Of a stretch of 34,298 nt of DNA, positions 8,316 to 16,197 are shown in pieces (position 1 is the stretch's first letter; the number at the start of each line of letters is the position of its first letter). The notes under the pieces were generated by a model. That model was given only the letters and a program-made list of their open reading frames with translations. It was not told the DNA's origin and searched no databases. Location of the stretch: NCBI GenBank assembly GCA_963935005.1, contig CAWWAX010000009.1, positions 1-34,298 on the forward strand, in the 5' to 3' direction. The DNA is from GCA-2718595 sp963935005. GTDB taxonomy: Bacteria; Gemmatimonadota; Gemmatimonadetes; Longimicrobiales; Gaopeijiaceae. Position numbers and translations under genes: made by a program.

Positions 8316-9875
8316 TTACTCTGGGATTCTGATATGGATTATTTGTCGGCTGTCGGACGGCGCTGCTACATGGAGAGTGACTATTTCTCCGTCATTTAAA
8401 TCCTTTAGGACGCCATAGGCCTCTTCTGCATCCGGGATTGGTTTTCTGTTGATTTCTATGATTTTCCAACCTGGGGTCACTCCTCGTCGAGCTGCTGGGC
8501 CGTTTACTGCTACTCGAGTGATCAGTGCTCCAGAGACATCTTCATAACCGAAAGCTGCTGCGCTTTCTGCGGTCATATCTTCAATCGCCAGGCCTAACTT
8601 GTCATCCATACGTTCTTCACGTACAGGCCCAGGTGCTTCAACAGTCTCTATTCTTGGTTGTAAGGGTGCTTCACCTAAGACGACTTTCACGTTCAAGGGC
8701 CGTTCATCTCTATAAATTTTGACACTTATAGCATCTCCAGGCCTTTTCATGGCAATATTTTGTTGCAGTTGTCCAACTCGCCCAATAGGAACATCATCTA
8801 CCTCTGTGATCACGTCATAAGACTGCAGGCCGTAACGTTCCGCGGGACTTTTTTCTGTTATCAAGGTTAATTCGACTCCAGAAACCGAGGGGAGTCCATA
8901 AGTTTCAGCTGAGAGTGCGTCGACAGGCCGCATGGCAACTCCGAGCCAAGCCCGTCGTACAACACCATAATCAACCAGATCTTCCATGACGCGACGAGCA
9001 AGATCAATGGGAATCGCAAAGCCGTAGCCTTGATAGAACCCCGTCCTGCTTGCTATAGCTGAATTGATGCCTACAACCTGTCCTTTCAGGTTGACCATTG
9101 GTCCTCCTGAATTTCCAGGATTAATAACAGCGTCTGTTTGGATGAAGTCTTCTATTGCGAAACCACGATTGGTCGCGGTTTCCTCATTCCGGCTTAATTC
9201 TCTTTGGAGTAGTTGGAGAGGGCGTCCTATGGCGCTGACGATACCAACGGTTACGGTGTAGTCAAGAGGACTGCTAGTGCCCCCAAACCCAGGGTTCCCA
9301 ATGGCTACTATCCACTCTCCTACTCGGAGTTCCTCAGAGTCTCCAAAATGAAGCTTGGTCAAATTTTCCGCCTCAATCTTGATGACTGCAACATCAGTAA
9401 ATGGATCTTGACCAACTAAAGTCGCGGGAAATGATCTGCGGTCTTGGAGGAAGACCGTGAGGCTTGTCGCATCAGTAACCACATGATTGTTGGTCAGAAT
9501 ATAACCATCGTCGGAAACTATGAAACCACTTCCTCCTGCAACTTGATCAGGTTGTTGCTGAGGGCTTTCTTCTCGACGAAAAAAAGGATTTGAGAAAGGA
9601 TTCGCATTTTGATTTCTGCTGGCAGTCACCTGCTTCCGTGCTTCAATTCGGACGACTGCAGGTGTCACTGTTTCAGCAACGTTTACAAATGCATCGCTTA
9701 AATCCAGAGCTGGTTGTACAGCTTGAGCTGGAATTTGAGGCTCGTTACTGATTATTGGATGATTCTCTGGTGGTACGTCAGTCCAACCGATCCCAGACGC
9801 TATCCCTAGTCCTGCGAGACAGCTAAAACCTGTAACCAGGGCAATTTTCAATTTATTTCTCAGTGGATCGTACAT
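8316..9875 (-). CDS. degP: DegP/HtrA-type periplasmic serine protease with two PDZ domains
   Basis: 519 residues, envelope quality-control protease and chaperone. An N-terminal hydrophobic segment (about 9-30) is a signal peptide or anchor. The trypsin-like domain has the triad His131 (NNHVV), Asp161 (FTDVAV) and Ser256 (GNSGGP). PDZ1 spans about 306-400 and PDZ2 about 425-519. Between the proline/glutamine-rich residues 90-112 and the protease core lies the variable LA-loop region found in HtrA proteins. The ATG at 9875 has GAGGA 8 bases upstream. The gene is a DegP/DegQ/MucD-class homologue; the symbol is assigned by class, not by strict orthology. It stands as its own unit between two long hairpins. 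Confidence 0.93.
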   Translation of the reverse strand: MYDPLRNKLKIALVTGFSCLAGLGIASGIGWTDVPPENHPIISNEPQIPAQAVQPALDLSDAFVNVAETVTPAVVRIEARKQVTASRNQNANPFSNPFFRREESPQQQPDQVAGGSGFIVSDDGYILTNNHVVTDATSLTVFLQDRRSFPATLVGQDPFTDVAVIKIEAENLTKLHFGDSEELRVGEWIVAIGNPGFGGTSSPLDYTVTVGIVSAIGRPLQLLQRELSRNEETATNRGFAIEDFIQTDAVINPGNSGGPMVNLKGQVVGINSAIASRTGFYQGYGFAIPIDLARRVMEDLVDYGVVRRAWLGVAMRPVDALSAETYGLPSVSGVELTLITEKSPAERYGLQSYDVITEVDDVPIGRVGQLQQNIAMKRPGDAISVKIYRDERPLNVKVVLGEAPLQPRIETVEAPGPVREERMDDKLGLAIEDMTAESAAAFGYEDVSGALITRVAVNGPAARRGVTPGWKIIEINRKPIPDAEEAYGVLKDLNDGEIVTLHVAAPSDSRQIIHIRIPE

Positions 9876-9961
9876 CAGTCAGTTCCTCGCCATTTAGTCG
9901 TCACTCGTAGTATGCAATTAGAATCCTAACTAAAAAGTATCTTTGTTAGTAATTTAGGTTA

Positions 9962-9999
9962 TACACGGGATGGGGTTGGTATGGTCCCCATCCCGTGTA
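9962..9999. terminator. Perfect 14-bp inverted repeat, probable terminator after dnaK
   Basis: Arms TACACGGGATGGGG (9962-9975) and CCCCATCCCGTGTA (9986-9999) with a 10-base loop. It starts 44 bases downstream of the dnaK stop on the minus strand. A run of U is not present immediately after it, as with the degP hairpin. It is GC-rich and very stable, so a transcript-end role is likely but unproven. Confidence 0.6.
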
Positions 10000-10042
10000 A
10001 CTCGTCACACAAAATCAAATCCAAGGTATTCCTTGATCTGTG

Positions 10043-11947
10043 TTATTCCACTATTTCGTAATCTGCCTCAACGACATCGTCATCATCCTGTTCGTCGAGG
10101 TCTTCAGGTGTGTCTTCTGCTTCCTCATCCGAAGCAGCTTGTGATTGGTACATTTCCTGTCCAGCCGAACTAAAAGCCTGCATCAGTTTGTCATGGGATG
10201 TGGTCAGATCACTTGCGTTGGCTTCGGGATTGCTTAGAGTATTTTTAGCTTCCTCTAAGGCCTCTTCCAAGTTTTGTTTGGTTTCTTCTGAAACCTTGTC
10301 ATCCCATTCTGCAGAGTCTTTTTCTGCTTGGTAGACAAGTGAGTCTAGCTGATTACGAGCGTCTACTTGCTCTCTTTTATCTTCATCTTCAGTAGCATGA
10401 GCCTCGGCATCTTTAACCATTTTGTCAATTTCTGAATCAGACAAACCGCTCGAATCTTCTATCCGAATTTTTTGCTCTTTCCCAGTCGCGTTATCTTTAG
10501 CGGCTACGTGTAGGATCCCATTTGCATCAATGTCGAAAGTCACTTGAACTTGAGGCATTCCTCTAGGTGCTGGAGGGATGCCAGTCAGTTGGAATTTTCC
10601 AATAGTTTTGTTATCAAGTGCCATTTTCCTTTCACCCTGGAGGACATGGATTTCTACAACTGTTTGGTTGTCCTCTGCAGTTGAAAAAACTTCTGTTTTT
10701 TCTGTCGGGATCGTGGTGTTCCGAGGTATGAGTGTAGTCATTACACTCCCGAGAGTTTCTATCCCAAGTGAAAGTGGCGTCACATCGAGAAGGAGCACAT
10801 CGGTGACGTCGCCAGCTAGAACCCCACCCTGTATGCAGGCACCGAGGCCGACTACTTCGTCAGGATTAACTCCTTTATGAGGCTCTTTACCGAAAAATTC
10901 TTCTACTATTTCTTGGATCTTAGGTATCCGAGTCGAACCCCCTACCAGGATCACTTGGTTTATTTCGGAAGCTTCCATTCCGGCGTCCTTAAGCGCTTTC
11001 TCCATCGGAGGTATAGTTCTTTGAATGAGGTCGTCGGCTAACTGTTCAAATTTAGCCCGAGACATACTGTAGTTCATATGTTTTGGACCGTCTTGTGTGG
11101 CGGTAATGAAAGGAAGATTAATGTCTGTTTGCTGAGTAGAAGACAACTCCATTTTGGCTTTTTCAGCTGCTTCCTTTAACCGTTGGAGTGCCATGGCATC
11201 TTCGGACAAGTCTATACCCTGGTCTTTTTTAAATTCTGTCACTAACCAATCGATGATTCTCTGATCGAAGTCATCACCACCCAGGTGAGTATCTCCGTTA
11301 GTGGATTTGACCTCGAACACTCCATCACCTAAGTCCAAGATTGAGATGTCGTAAGTTCCACCACCTAAGTCGAATACTGCAATTTTTTCGTCGACTTCTT
11401 TATCTAGTCCATATGCTAGGGCGGCCGCTGTTGGTTCATTAATGATACGAAGAATGTCTAGTCCAGCAATTTTCCCAGCGTCTTTAGTGGCTTGCCGTTG
11501 AGCATCATTGAAATAGGCTGGCACGGTGAGGACGGCTTGGTCAACTTTGCTCCCCAGGTAGTCTTCGGCAGTTTGACGCATTTTTTGAAGGATCATTGCC
11601 GAGATTTCAGGAGGTGAAAGACTTTTGTCCCCATTAGGTATAGTAACTTCTACCAAGCCTTTGGAATCAGTAGAGACAGTGTAGGGAACTAGCTTTTGTT
11701 CTTCCGTGACCTCTGATCCCTTCCGACCCATAAATCTTTTGATTGAAAAAATAGTATTTTCAGGATTAGTGATGGCTTGCCGACGAGCTACCTGGCCAAC
11801 CAGTCGTTCCTTTTCTTTGGTAAATGCTACGACTGATGGGGTTGTTCTACCGCCCTCTGAGTTGGGAATTACTACCGGTTCACCACCTTCCATGACTGCT
11901 ACTACAGAGTTAGTTGTTCCCAGATCGATACCTATAACCTTTCCCAT
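10043..11947 (-). CDS. dnaK: Chaperone protein DnaK (Hsp70)
   Basis: 634 residues, the Gram-negative length. The three Hsp70 signatures are present: GIDLGTTNS near residue 6, VFDLGGGTYDISIL near 190-203 and VILVGGSTRIPKIQ near 330-343. The interdomain linker DVLLLDVTPLSLG and the substrate-binding beta domain follow, then the helical lid and an acidic tail ending in DYEIVE. It binds exposed hydrophobic segments in an ATP cycle with DnaJ and GrpE. Neither partner is adjacent here, so dnaK is monocistronic. The ATG at 11947 has a TAAGGAG Shine-Dalgarno. No CIRCE inverted repeat is visible upstream; a sigma70-like promoter flanked by direct repeats is annotated separately. Confidence 0.98.
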   Translation of the reverse strand: MGKVIGIDLGTTNSVVAVMEGGEPVVIPNSEGGRTTPSVVAFTKEKERLVGQVARRQAITNPENTIFSIKRFMGRKGSEVTEEQKLVPYTVSTDSKGLVEVTIPNGDKSLSPPEISAMILQKMRQTAEDYLGSKVDQAVLTVPAYFNDAQRQATKDAGKIAGLDILRIINEPTAAALAYGLDKEVDEKIAVFDLGGGTYDISILDLGDGVFEVKSTNGDTHLGGDDFDQRIIDWLVTEFKKDQGIDLSEDAMALQRLKEAAEKAKMELSSTQQTDINLPFITATQDGPKHMNYSMSRAKFEQLADDLIQRTIPPMEKALKDAGMEASEINQVILVGGSTRIPKIQEIVEEFFGKEPHKGVNPDEVVGLGACIQGGVLAGDVTDVLLLDVTPLSLGIETLGSVMTTLIPRNTTIPTEKTEVFSTAEDNQTVVEIHVLQGERKMALDNKTIGKFQLTGIPPAPRGMPQVQVTFDIDANGILHVAAKDNATGKEQKIRIEDSSGLSDSEIDKMVKDAEAHATEDEDKREQVDARNQLDSLVYQAEKDSAEWDDKVSEETKQNLEEALEEAKNTLSNPEANASDLTTSHDKLMQAFSSAGQEMYQSQAASDEEAEDTPEDLDEQDDDDVVEADYEIVE

Positions 11948-12059
11948 GCCTACTCCTTATAATTTAACGTGCTATTTCTTCGAGGTTCCAATTCAGACCC
12001 ATTTTACTTGGGCCTTCGCATTGGTTAGAGAGCAATGATCATGCCAATGAATATGGCTG

Positions 12060-12090
12060 ATTATAAGGCCAAAGTGACAGATCTTGTAAA
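12060..12090 (-). promoter_or_regulatory. Candidate dnaK promoter
   Basis: On the minus strand, TTTACA (12090-12085) and a perfect TATAAT (12065-12060) are separated by 19 bases, slightly long. It implies a leader of roughly 105 bases before the dnaK ATG at 11947. The region 11948-12227 has no gene. It holds this promoter, the direct repeats below and otherwise nothing I recognise. Confidence 0.4.
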
Positions 12091-12112
12091 GAGGCATGCC
12101 AGAGTGACAGGT
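12071..12112. repeat. Direct repeat pair overlapping the candidate dnaK promoter
   Basis: Two 12-base copies of A-R-A-G-T-G-A-C-A-G-R-T on the plus strand, at 12071-12082 and 12101-12112, spaced exactly 30 bp start to start (about three helical turns). One copy lies in the spacer of the candidate promoter and the other just upstream of the -35. This geometry suits a dimeric regulator, but no binding protein is known. Confidence 0.45.
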
Positions 12113-12227
12113 TGCACTGCCATCCAGGGAGATATCATTCAATCAAGCTTGGACTTCAGGTCAGCTGTGAAGGTTTTTTGCCAGACTATTTACTCTTGAA
12201 GAGAATATTCGGTTCCGTTTTTAGTTT

Positions 12228-13400
12228 TTAACGTGGCCTTTCTTCTGCCAAGGGTTCCATCCTGAGGATAGAAGTAGGGGCACCTCCTCTATCCTCCATT
12301 GCTAGATAGATGTAACCATCTGGTCCTTGGCGTACATCTCGAATTCTCCCCTGTGCTCTAACTAGGGTTTCTTCCTCTATTACTCGTTGGTCCAGGAGTG
12401 TTAAGCGTGCCAATTGTTGCCCTGCCATTCCTCCAACAAAAATATTGCCCTTCCATTCAGGGAAACGGTCTCCAGTGTATATCATCAATCCTGATGTTGC
12501 TATAGATGGTATCCAGAAATGATTTGGAGCTTTCATGTCTTTGTCGTGGGTACCCTTGTGGATAGCCAGGCCACTACTGTAGTTGACCCCATACCCTATG
12601 ACTGGCCAGCCGTAGTTAAGACCTGGGGCGATTAGATTTAACTCGTCTCCCCCTTGAGGGCCGTGTTCATTGATCCAGACATCGTTAGTACTCTTGTCAA
12701 TTGCGAGACCTTGAGGATTTCTGTGTCCGTAACTCCAAATTTCAGGAAGTGTGCCCGATTGACCTGCGAAGGGATTGTCATCTGGTATTCTTCCATCGTC
12801 ATGGAGTCTGACCACAACACCGTGGTGATTAGAGAGGTCCTGAGAGGGATGGGCTGCAAGGTCACCAGTGGATGGTACTTGTCGGTCACCAGTGGTGATA
12901 TAAATATAGCCGTTGCTATCGAATGCTAACCGTCCTCCATAGTGTCCACGACCTCTTGAGACCGCCTCAAAAATTTCATGCAATCCAGTTAGTTGGTTGT
13001 TTTCGTAGTGAGCCCTGACGACAGCCGTGGTGGATTGGGCACCACCACGTGTTGGTTTAGAGAAACTAAGATAGAGTAGTCGATTATTCTCAAAATCGGG
13101 GTGGAGGAGTACATCGAACAAACCACCTTGGCCCTGAGCCACTACTTCAGGAACTCCAGCTACTGGTTCGGGAATCAGTCTCCCATTTTGAATGAGCCGG
13201 AGCCGCCCTGGACGTTCCGTGATCAACATATCCCCGTTGGGCAGGAAAGCCATGGACCAAGGATTGACCAATCCGTCCACTACTGTGGTTAGTTTGTAGT
13301 CGTAAAAAGCAGATCGGAGAGTCAGGTCTTGGCCTGAGGACGGCGTCCGCACAACTAATACAAGCACAGCAAGAAGAAACACCCATTTGATTCGAACCAT
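12228..13400 (-). CDS. PQQ-dependent aldose/sugar dehydrogenase, periplasmic
   Basis: 390 residues with a clear signal peptide (about 1-24, ending SSGQ), matching the soluble PQQ-type glucose/sorbosone dehydrogenase family (YliI/Asd-like, six-bladed beta propeller). Motifs include NPWSMAFLPNGDMLITERPG (46-65), the active-site stretch RGHYGGRLAFDSNGYIYIT (151-169) with the candidate catalytic base His153, SYGHRNPQGLA (223-233) and NEHGPQGGDELN (244-255). It is expected to oxidise sugars in the periplasm using PQQ and pass electrons to the respiratory chain. Substrate cannot be read from sequence. No PQQ biosynthesis gene is in the window. It is divergent from the selenoprotein candidate. Confidence 0.9.
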   Translation of the reverse strand: MVRIKWVFLLAVLVLVVRTPSSGQDLTLRSAFYDYKLTTVVDGLVNPWSMAFLPNGDMLITERPGRLRLIQNGRLIPEPVAGVPEVVAQGQGGLFDVLLHPDFENNRLLYLSFSKPTRGGAQSTTAVVRAHYENNQLTGLHEIFEAVSRGRGHYGGRLAFDSNGYIYITTGDRQVPSTGDLAAHPSQDLSNHHGVVVRLHDDGRIPDDNPFAGQSGTLPEIWSYGHRNPQGLAIDKSTNDVWINEHGPQGGDELNLIAPGLNYGWPVIGYGVNYSSGLAIHKGTHDKDMKAPNHFWIPSIATSGLMIYTGDRFPEWKGNIFVGGMAGQQLARLTLLDQRVIEEETLVRAQGRIRDVRQGPDGYIYLAMEDRGGAPTSILRMEPLAEERPR

Positions 13401-13579
13401 CTTTAATCTCTCCGCATTAAGTTTTCGATATGTAATAAATTAAGCTGATTGTTGGAAAACAGATAGAAGCTCTTTGATGAATCCCAGAATTACTCAGGGT
13501 TTCCAGTACATGCAGGTTGTTTTATTCTTGATCCGTTGGTCTTTCTAATTATTTAGTTTTTAAATGTGAGAATGTGGAA

Positions 13580-13930
13580 ATGGCAAAGACGTTGAAATGG
13601 AGGTACCACAGATCTGGCTGAACCAGTTGCAAACGTACGCAAGAGTTTCTTGCAATGCATGGTATTGCTGATGGTTTGGTTCAGAATGCTACTAAGGATC
13701 CACTCGAAGGAACAAATGCCCTTTCTGTCTTGAAAGATGTTGAGAGGGTATACGTGGCGAAAGGTCGCAAGGTAGTAAACTTAGATCTAACGCAAGGTAC
13801 CGCAAAAGAACCTGAGCTTCTAAATCTCCTTTTAGGTCGGTCGGGAAAATTGAGGGCCCCAACAATTAAAGTGGGTGTGTCGCTACTAGTGGGCTACAGT
13901 CAGGAGATGTTCACTTCAGTTTTGCTGTAA
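13580..13930 (+). CDS. Candidate selenoprotein: Spx/ArsC-like thioredoxin-fold protein with Sec (UGA) in a U-T-S-C motif
   Basis: Reading from ATG 13580 through an in-frame TGA at 13619-13621 gives 116 residues with Sec at position 14 and Cys at 17. The start of the product is MAKTLKWRYHRSG, then U-T-S-C-K-R-T-Q-E-F-L. This lines up with the Spx/ArsC-family redox motif (Bacillus Spx has S-C-T-S-C-R-K), so the TGA replaces the first catalytic Cys. The family match continues after it: AKGRKVVNLDL, LLGRSGKLRAPTI and SLLVGYSQEMF, the last two matching the 'P-x-V-x-VGYNE' end of Spx/ArsC proteins. A SECIS-like hairpin lies 17 bases downstream. Expected role: thiol/selenol oxidoreductase; substrate unknown. 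A start at the internal ATG 13655 would remove the active site. A weak GAGA lies 8 bases before 13580. The alternative is a TGC-to-TGA nonsense mutation. Confidence 0.8.
13639..13653 (+). promoter_or_regulatory. SECIS-like hairpin downstream of the UGA codon
   Basis: Arms GCAAGA (13639-13644) and TCTTGC (13648-13653) form a perfect 6-bp stem with loop GUU (13645-13647). The stem starts 17 bases after the TGA, and the loop G is the 24th base after it. Bacterial SECIS elements are described as a short stem with a G early in the apical loop within roughly 16-37 bases of UGA, recognised by SelB. A competing pairing TTGCAA (13627-13632) with TTGCAA (13650-13655) is also possible. Confidence 0.6.
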
Positions 13931-13942
13931 GTGTTGAAATTC

Positions 13943-14740
13943 CTAGTCTGCATCCACAAAGTGATTAATAGGACTGGAACCTTTTCCCAGCATCGGAGAT
14001 GTCGCTAGAGCTCTGTTTACAAAAGAGATCGCTCGATCAGTGGCATCGAGGAGAAGGCTCCCTTTTGCTAGCTCTGCGGCCAAAGCAGCCGATAATGTAC
14101 AACCTGTCCCATGTCCGGCTGTAGTTTGCAAAAGGGGCCGTGACCAGAATTGTTCGATTTGGTCGGTCAGCAAAAGGTCAACTGCTTTACCGTTTTCGAA
14201 GTGTCCACCCTTCATAAGCACTGCGGATGCTCCCATACGAAGGAATTCTTTTCCTGCTACTTTCAGTTCTTCGGGGCTATCAATATCGCGTTCAGTCAAC
14301 GTACGGGCTTCATGTAAATTTGGGGTTACAATTTTTGCTAGAGGGATCAGTTCATTTCTCAACAATTCGCGACCTTGGGTATCGAGGAGTGAGTGTCCGC
14401 TCGAAGATATCATCACTGGATCTAGAACGTAGTTCTGCAACTGTCTTTCCCGGATTATGTCGGCTACCACTTGGACTAGAGGGGCTGTCCCTAACATCCC
14501 TGTTTTGAAGGCCGAGGGCTCGATATCGGTAACGACTGCATCGATTTGCCCGCGTAGAAGTTCATCGGAAAGACACTGATGATCGAGTACGCCTAGGGTG
14601 TTTTGGGCCGTGACGCAGGTCAAAGCACTACAGCCGTAGACTCCAAACATGTGGAAAGTCTTGAGGTCGGCCTGAATCCCTGAACCTCCACTGCTATCAC
14701 TGCCAGCGATTGTCAATGCTACAGGAATTGAGTTATCCAT
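13943..14740 (-). CDS. thiD: Hydroxymethylpyrimidine (phosphate) kinase ThiD
   Basis: 265 residues from the ATG at 14740. Ribokinase-like enzyme that phosphorylates HMP and HMP-P to HMP-PP for thiamine synthesis. Motifs: the N-terminal ALTIAGSDSSGGSGIQADLK with the substrate-binding loop, VLDPVMISSSGHSLL, and the C-terminal anion-hole/catalytic TTAGHGTGCTLSAALAAELA with the GxGC-type motif that holds the nucleotide. A GTG at 14752 would add four residues. I prefer the ATG because the conserved domain starts at once. It is divergent from the methyltransferase gene, with starts 26 bp apart. thiE lies 12 kb away, so the thiamine genes are scattered. Confidence 0.95.
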   Translation of the reverse strand: MDNSIPVALTIAGSDSSGGSGIQADLKTFHMFGVYGCSALTCVTAQNTLGVLDHQCLSDELLRGQIDAVVTDIEPSAFKTGMLGTAPLVQVVADIIRERQLQNYVLDPVMISSSGHSLLDTQGRELLRNELIPLAKIVTPNLHEARTLTERDIDSPEELKVAGKEFLRMGASAVLMKGGHFENGKAVDLLLTDQIEQFWSRPLLQTTAGHGTGCTLSAALAAELAKGSLLLDATDRAISFVNRALATSPMLGKGSSPINHFVDAD

Positions 14741-14766
14741 ATCTACACACACTCGCGGGAAATTCT

Positions 14767-15534
14767 ATGCTAAGCAAGAGCGAAAAACGATTAATTCTTA
14801 CTTTGAGACGTTCCAGGAAGCGTTCCAAAGAAAATTTGGTCTTGGTAGAAGGAATCCGTACGGTTGATGAAGCGTTGTCTGCCCATATGGAAATTTCTTT
14901 TTGTGTGCTGTCTCCTAAACTGTCGGATACCCCCAAAGGGAAACGGTTAGCAGAAAGGATAGGTGAGAGGCTAATCGAAGTCAGAAATCTGAGTGATACT
15001 GAACTGGATACAATTTCCGACACAGAGAATTCTCAGGGGATTTTGATGGTTTGTGTTGAACCAATGAATCAGCTTTCTCACTTCCAGATCGAAACAACGG
15101 CAACAGTGCTAATTGTGGATGGGGTTCAAGACCCAGGAAACCTAGGAACTCTGATTAGGGCGGCTAAGGCATTTGATATATCTGCTGTTATAAGCTTGGA
15201 GGATACGGTTGATTTTTGGAATCCCAAAGTGGTCAGAGCTTCAGCAGGGACGATCTTTCATTCTCATGTTTTCTCTGAATCATGGAGTGATACTGAAGTT
15301 TGGCTTCGGGAACATTCAATGACAGTTCTTGCAGCTGACGTGAAAGGGACAGACATCGCTAAGTTCCATGTCGATACTCCCTGGGCTCTAATAGTAGGAA
15401 ATGAAAATAAGGGCATTAGACCTAGAGCATTGGGGGCGTCCAAAAGGATATCAATTCCCATGTCTCGGGATGTGGATTCTTTAAACGCTGCAGTGGCAGG
15501 ATCTACTCTGCTGTACTTGTTAACAAACAAGTAG
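14767..15534 (+). CDS. TrmH/SpoU-family RNA 2'-O-ribose methyltransferase
   Basis: 255 residues from the ATG at 14767. An N-terminal substrate-binding domain (about 1-95; KENLVLVEGIRTVDEAL is the SpoU_sub_bind-type start) precedes the SPOUT domain. The trefoil-knot motifs are present: motif 1 VDGVQDPGNLGTLIRAAKAF, motif 2 ALIVGNENKGI and motif 3 ISIPMSRDVDSLNAAVAGS. It transfers methyl from SAM to a ribose 2'-OH in rRNA or tRNA. The architecture is of the RlmB/TrmH 'RNA methyltransferase' type, and the target nucleotide cannot be read from sequence. An upstream in-frame ATG at 14710 would overlap thiD coding and adds nothing family-like, so I rejected it. Confidence 0.93.
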   Translation: MLSKSEKRLILTLRRSRKRSKENLVLVEGIRTVDEALSAHMEISFCVLSPKLSDTPKGKRLAERIGERLIEVRNLSDTELDTISDTENSQGILMVCVEPMNQLSHFQIETTATVLIVDGVQDPGNLGTLIRAAKAFDISAVISLEDTVDFWNPKVVRASAGTIFHSHVFSESWSDTEVWLREHSMTVLAADVKGTDIAKFHVDTPWALIVGNENKGIRPRALGASKRISIPMSRDVDSLNAAVAGSTLLYLLTNK

Positions 15535-15551
15535 TCTGACTCAAAGTTTAA

Positions 15552-16181
15552 TCAAGGGTCCGAGCAATCTCTTTGGTAGCCACAGACTTGGCACATAATC
15601 TTGCAGTGACGTTCCAAAACTGGCCCTCCACAGAGTTCGCAAGTCATTGATTCCGTACCGATACCCTCGGCCAAGTAAGCTCTCGATAGATGCACATAGT
15701 GTTGGCCTCCATCTTGCATCCATTGAGCAGACGATCCATCGATTGTTTTTCTGATGGTTCCAGGAACTCCAGCTACGACATTTCTATTACCTATTTTCGT
15801 GCCCTCTAAAATTACGGAATTGGCAGCTATTACGCATTCGGATCCTATGGTCACGTCTTGCAGTATTACTGCATTCATACCGATTATGGTCCGATCTCCA
15901 ATAGAGCAACTTTCGAATTTTGCTCCATGGCCGACTGTTACGTTTTCTCCTAACAGGGTTGGTGCGGATCTTCCCACGTGGACCACAGCATTCTCCTGCA
16001 CACTTGTACCTGTTCCGATGACGATGCTGTGCTCTGGGTGATCACCTCGGAGGACTGCTCCAAACCAAATGCTGGCATTTTCCCCAATTGCTACGTCTCC
16101 GACTATTACTGCTGTTGGAGCAATAAAAGCAGACTTGGCAATTCTTGGAGTTTTGCCATTGAAGGGAAGAATTAGAGCCAA
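15552..16181 (-). CDS. Gamma-carbonic-anhydrase-like protein with C-terminal zinc ribbon
   Basis: 209 residues. Left-handed beta-helix of hexapeptide repeats (about 15-145; e.g. AVIVGDVAIGENASIWFGAVLRGD) typical of gamma-CA/YrdA proteins, ending in HYVHLSRAYL. Of the three metal-binding histidines, the first (His68 in VVHVG) and second (His85 in TVGHGAKF) are visible, but the third position (usually His in GHxxxxH) is Glu90. Enzymatic activity is therefore uncertain. Residues 181-206 form an extra zinc-ribbon-like tail with Cys 181, 184, 193, 197 and 200 and the ending GYQRDCSDP, not found in standard YrdA. The start is TTG at 16181 with AAGGA 7 bases upstream. It begins 16 bp after the CBS-protein stop and is probably co-transcribed with it. 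Confidence 0.9.
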   Translation of the reverse strand: MALILPFNGKTPRIAKSAFIAPTAVIVGDVAIGENASIWFGAVLRGDHPEHSIVIGTGTSVQENAVVHVGRSAPTLLGENVTVGHGAKFESCSIGDRTIIGMNAVILQDVTIGSECVIAANSVILEGTKIGNRNVVAGVPGTIRKTIDGSSAQWMQDGGQHYVHLSRAYLAEGIGTESMTCELCGGPVLERHCKIMCQVCGYQRDCSDP

Positions 16182-16197
16182 GTTATTATCCTTGATG

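Noticed and set aside
11948..12227. Search for a CIRCE element or sigma32 promoter upstream of dnaK
   Set aside because: No TTAGCACTC/GAGTGCTAA dyad and no clear heat-shock sigma factor consensus found.
12638..12929. Small ORFs on both strands inside the PQQ dehydrogenase gene
   Set aside because: Shadows of a well-supported gene; no family features.
13655..13930. Stand-alone 91-residue ORF starting at ATG 13655
   Set aside because: It is the 3' part of the selenoprotein candidate and would lack the active site. The upstream in-frame sequence matches the family.
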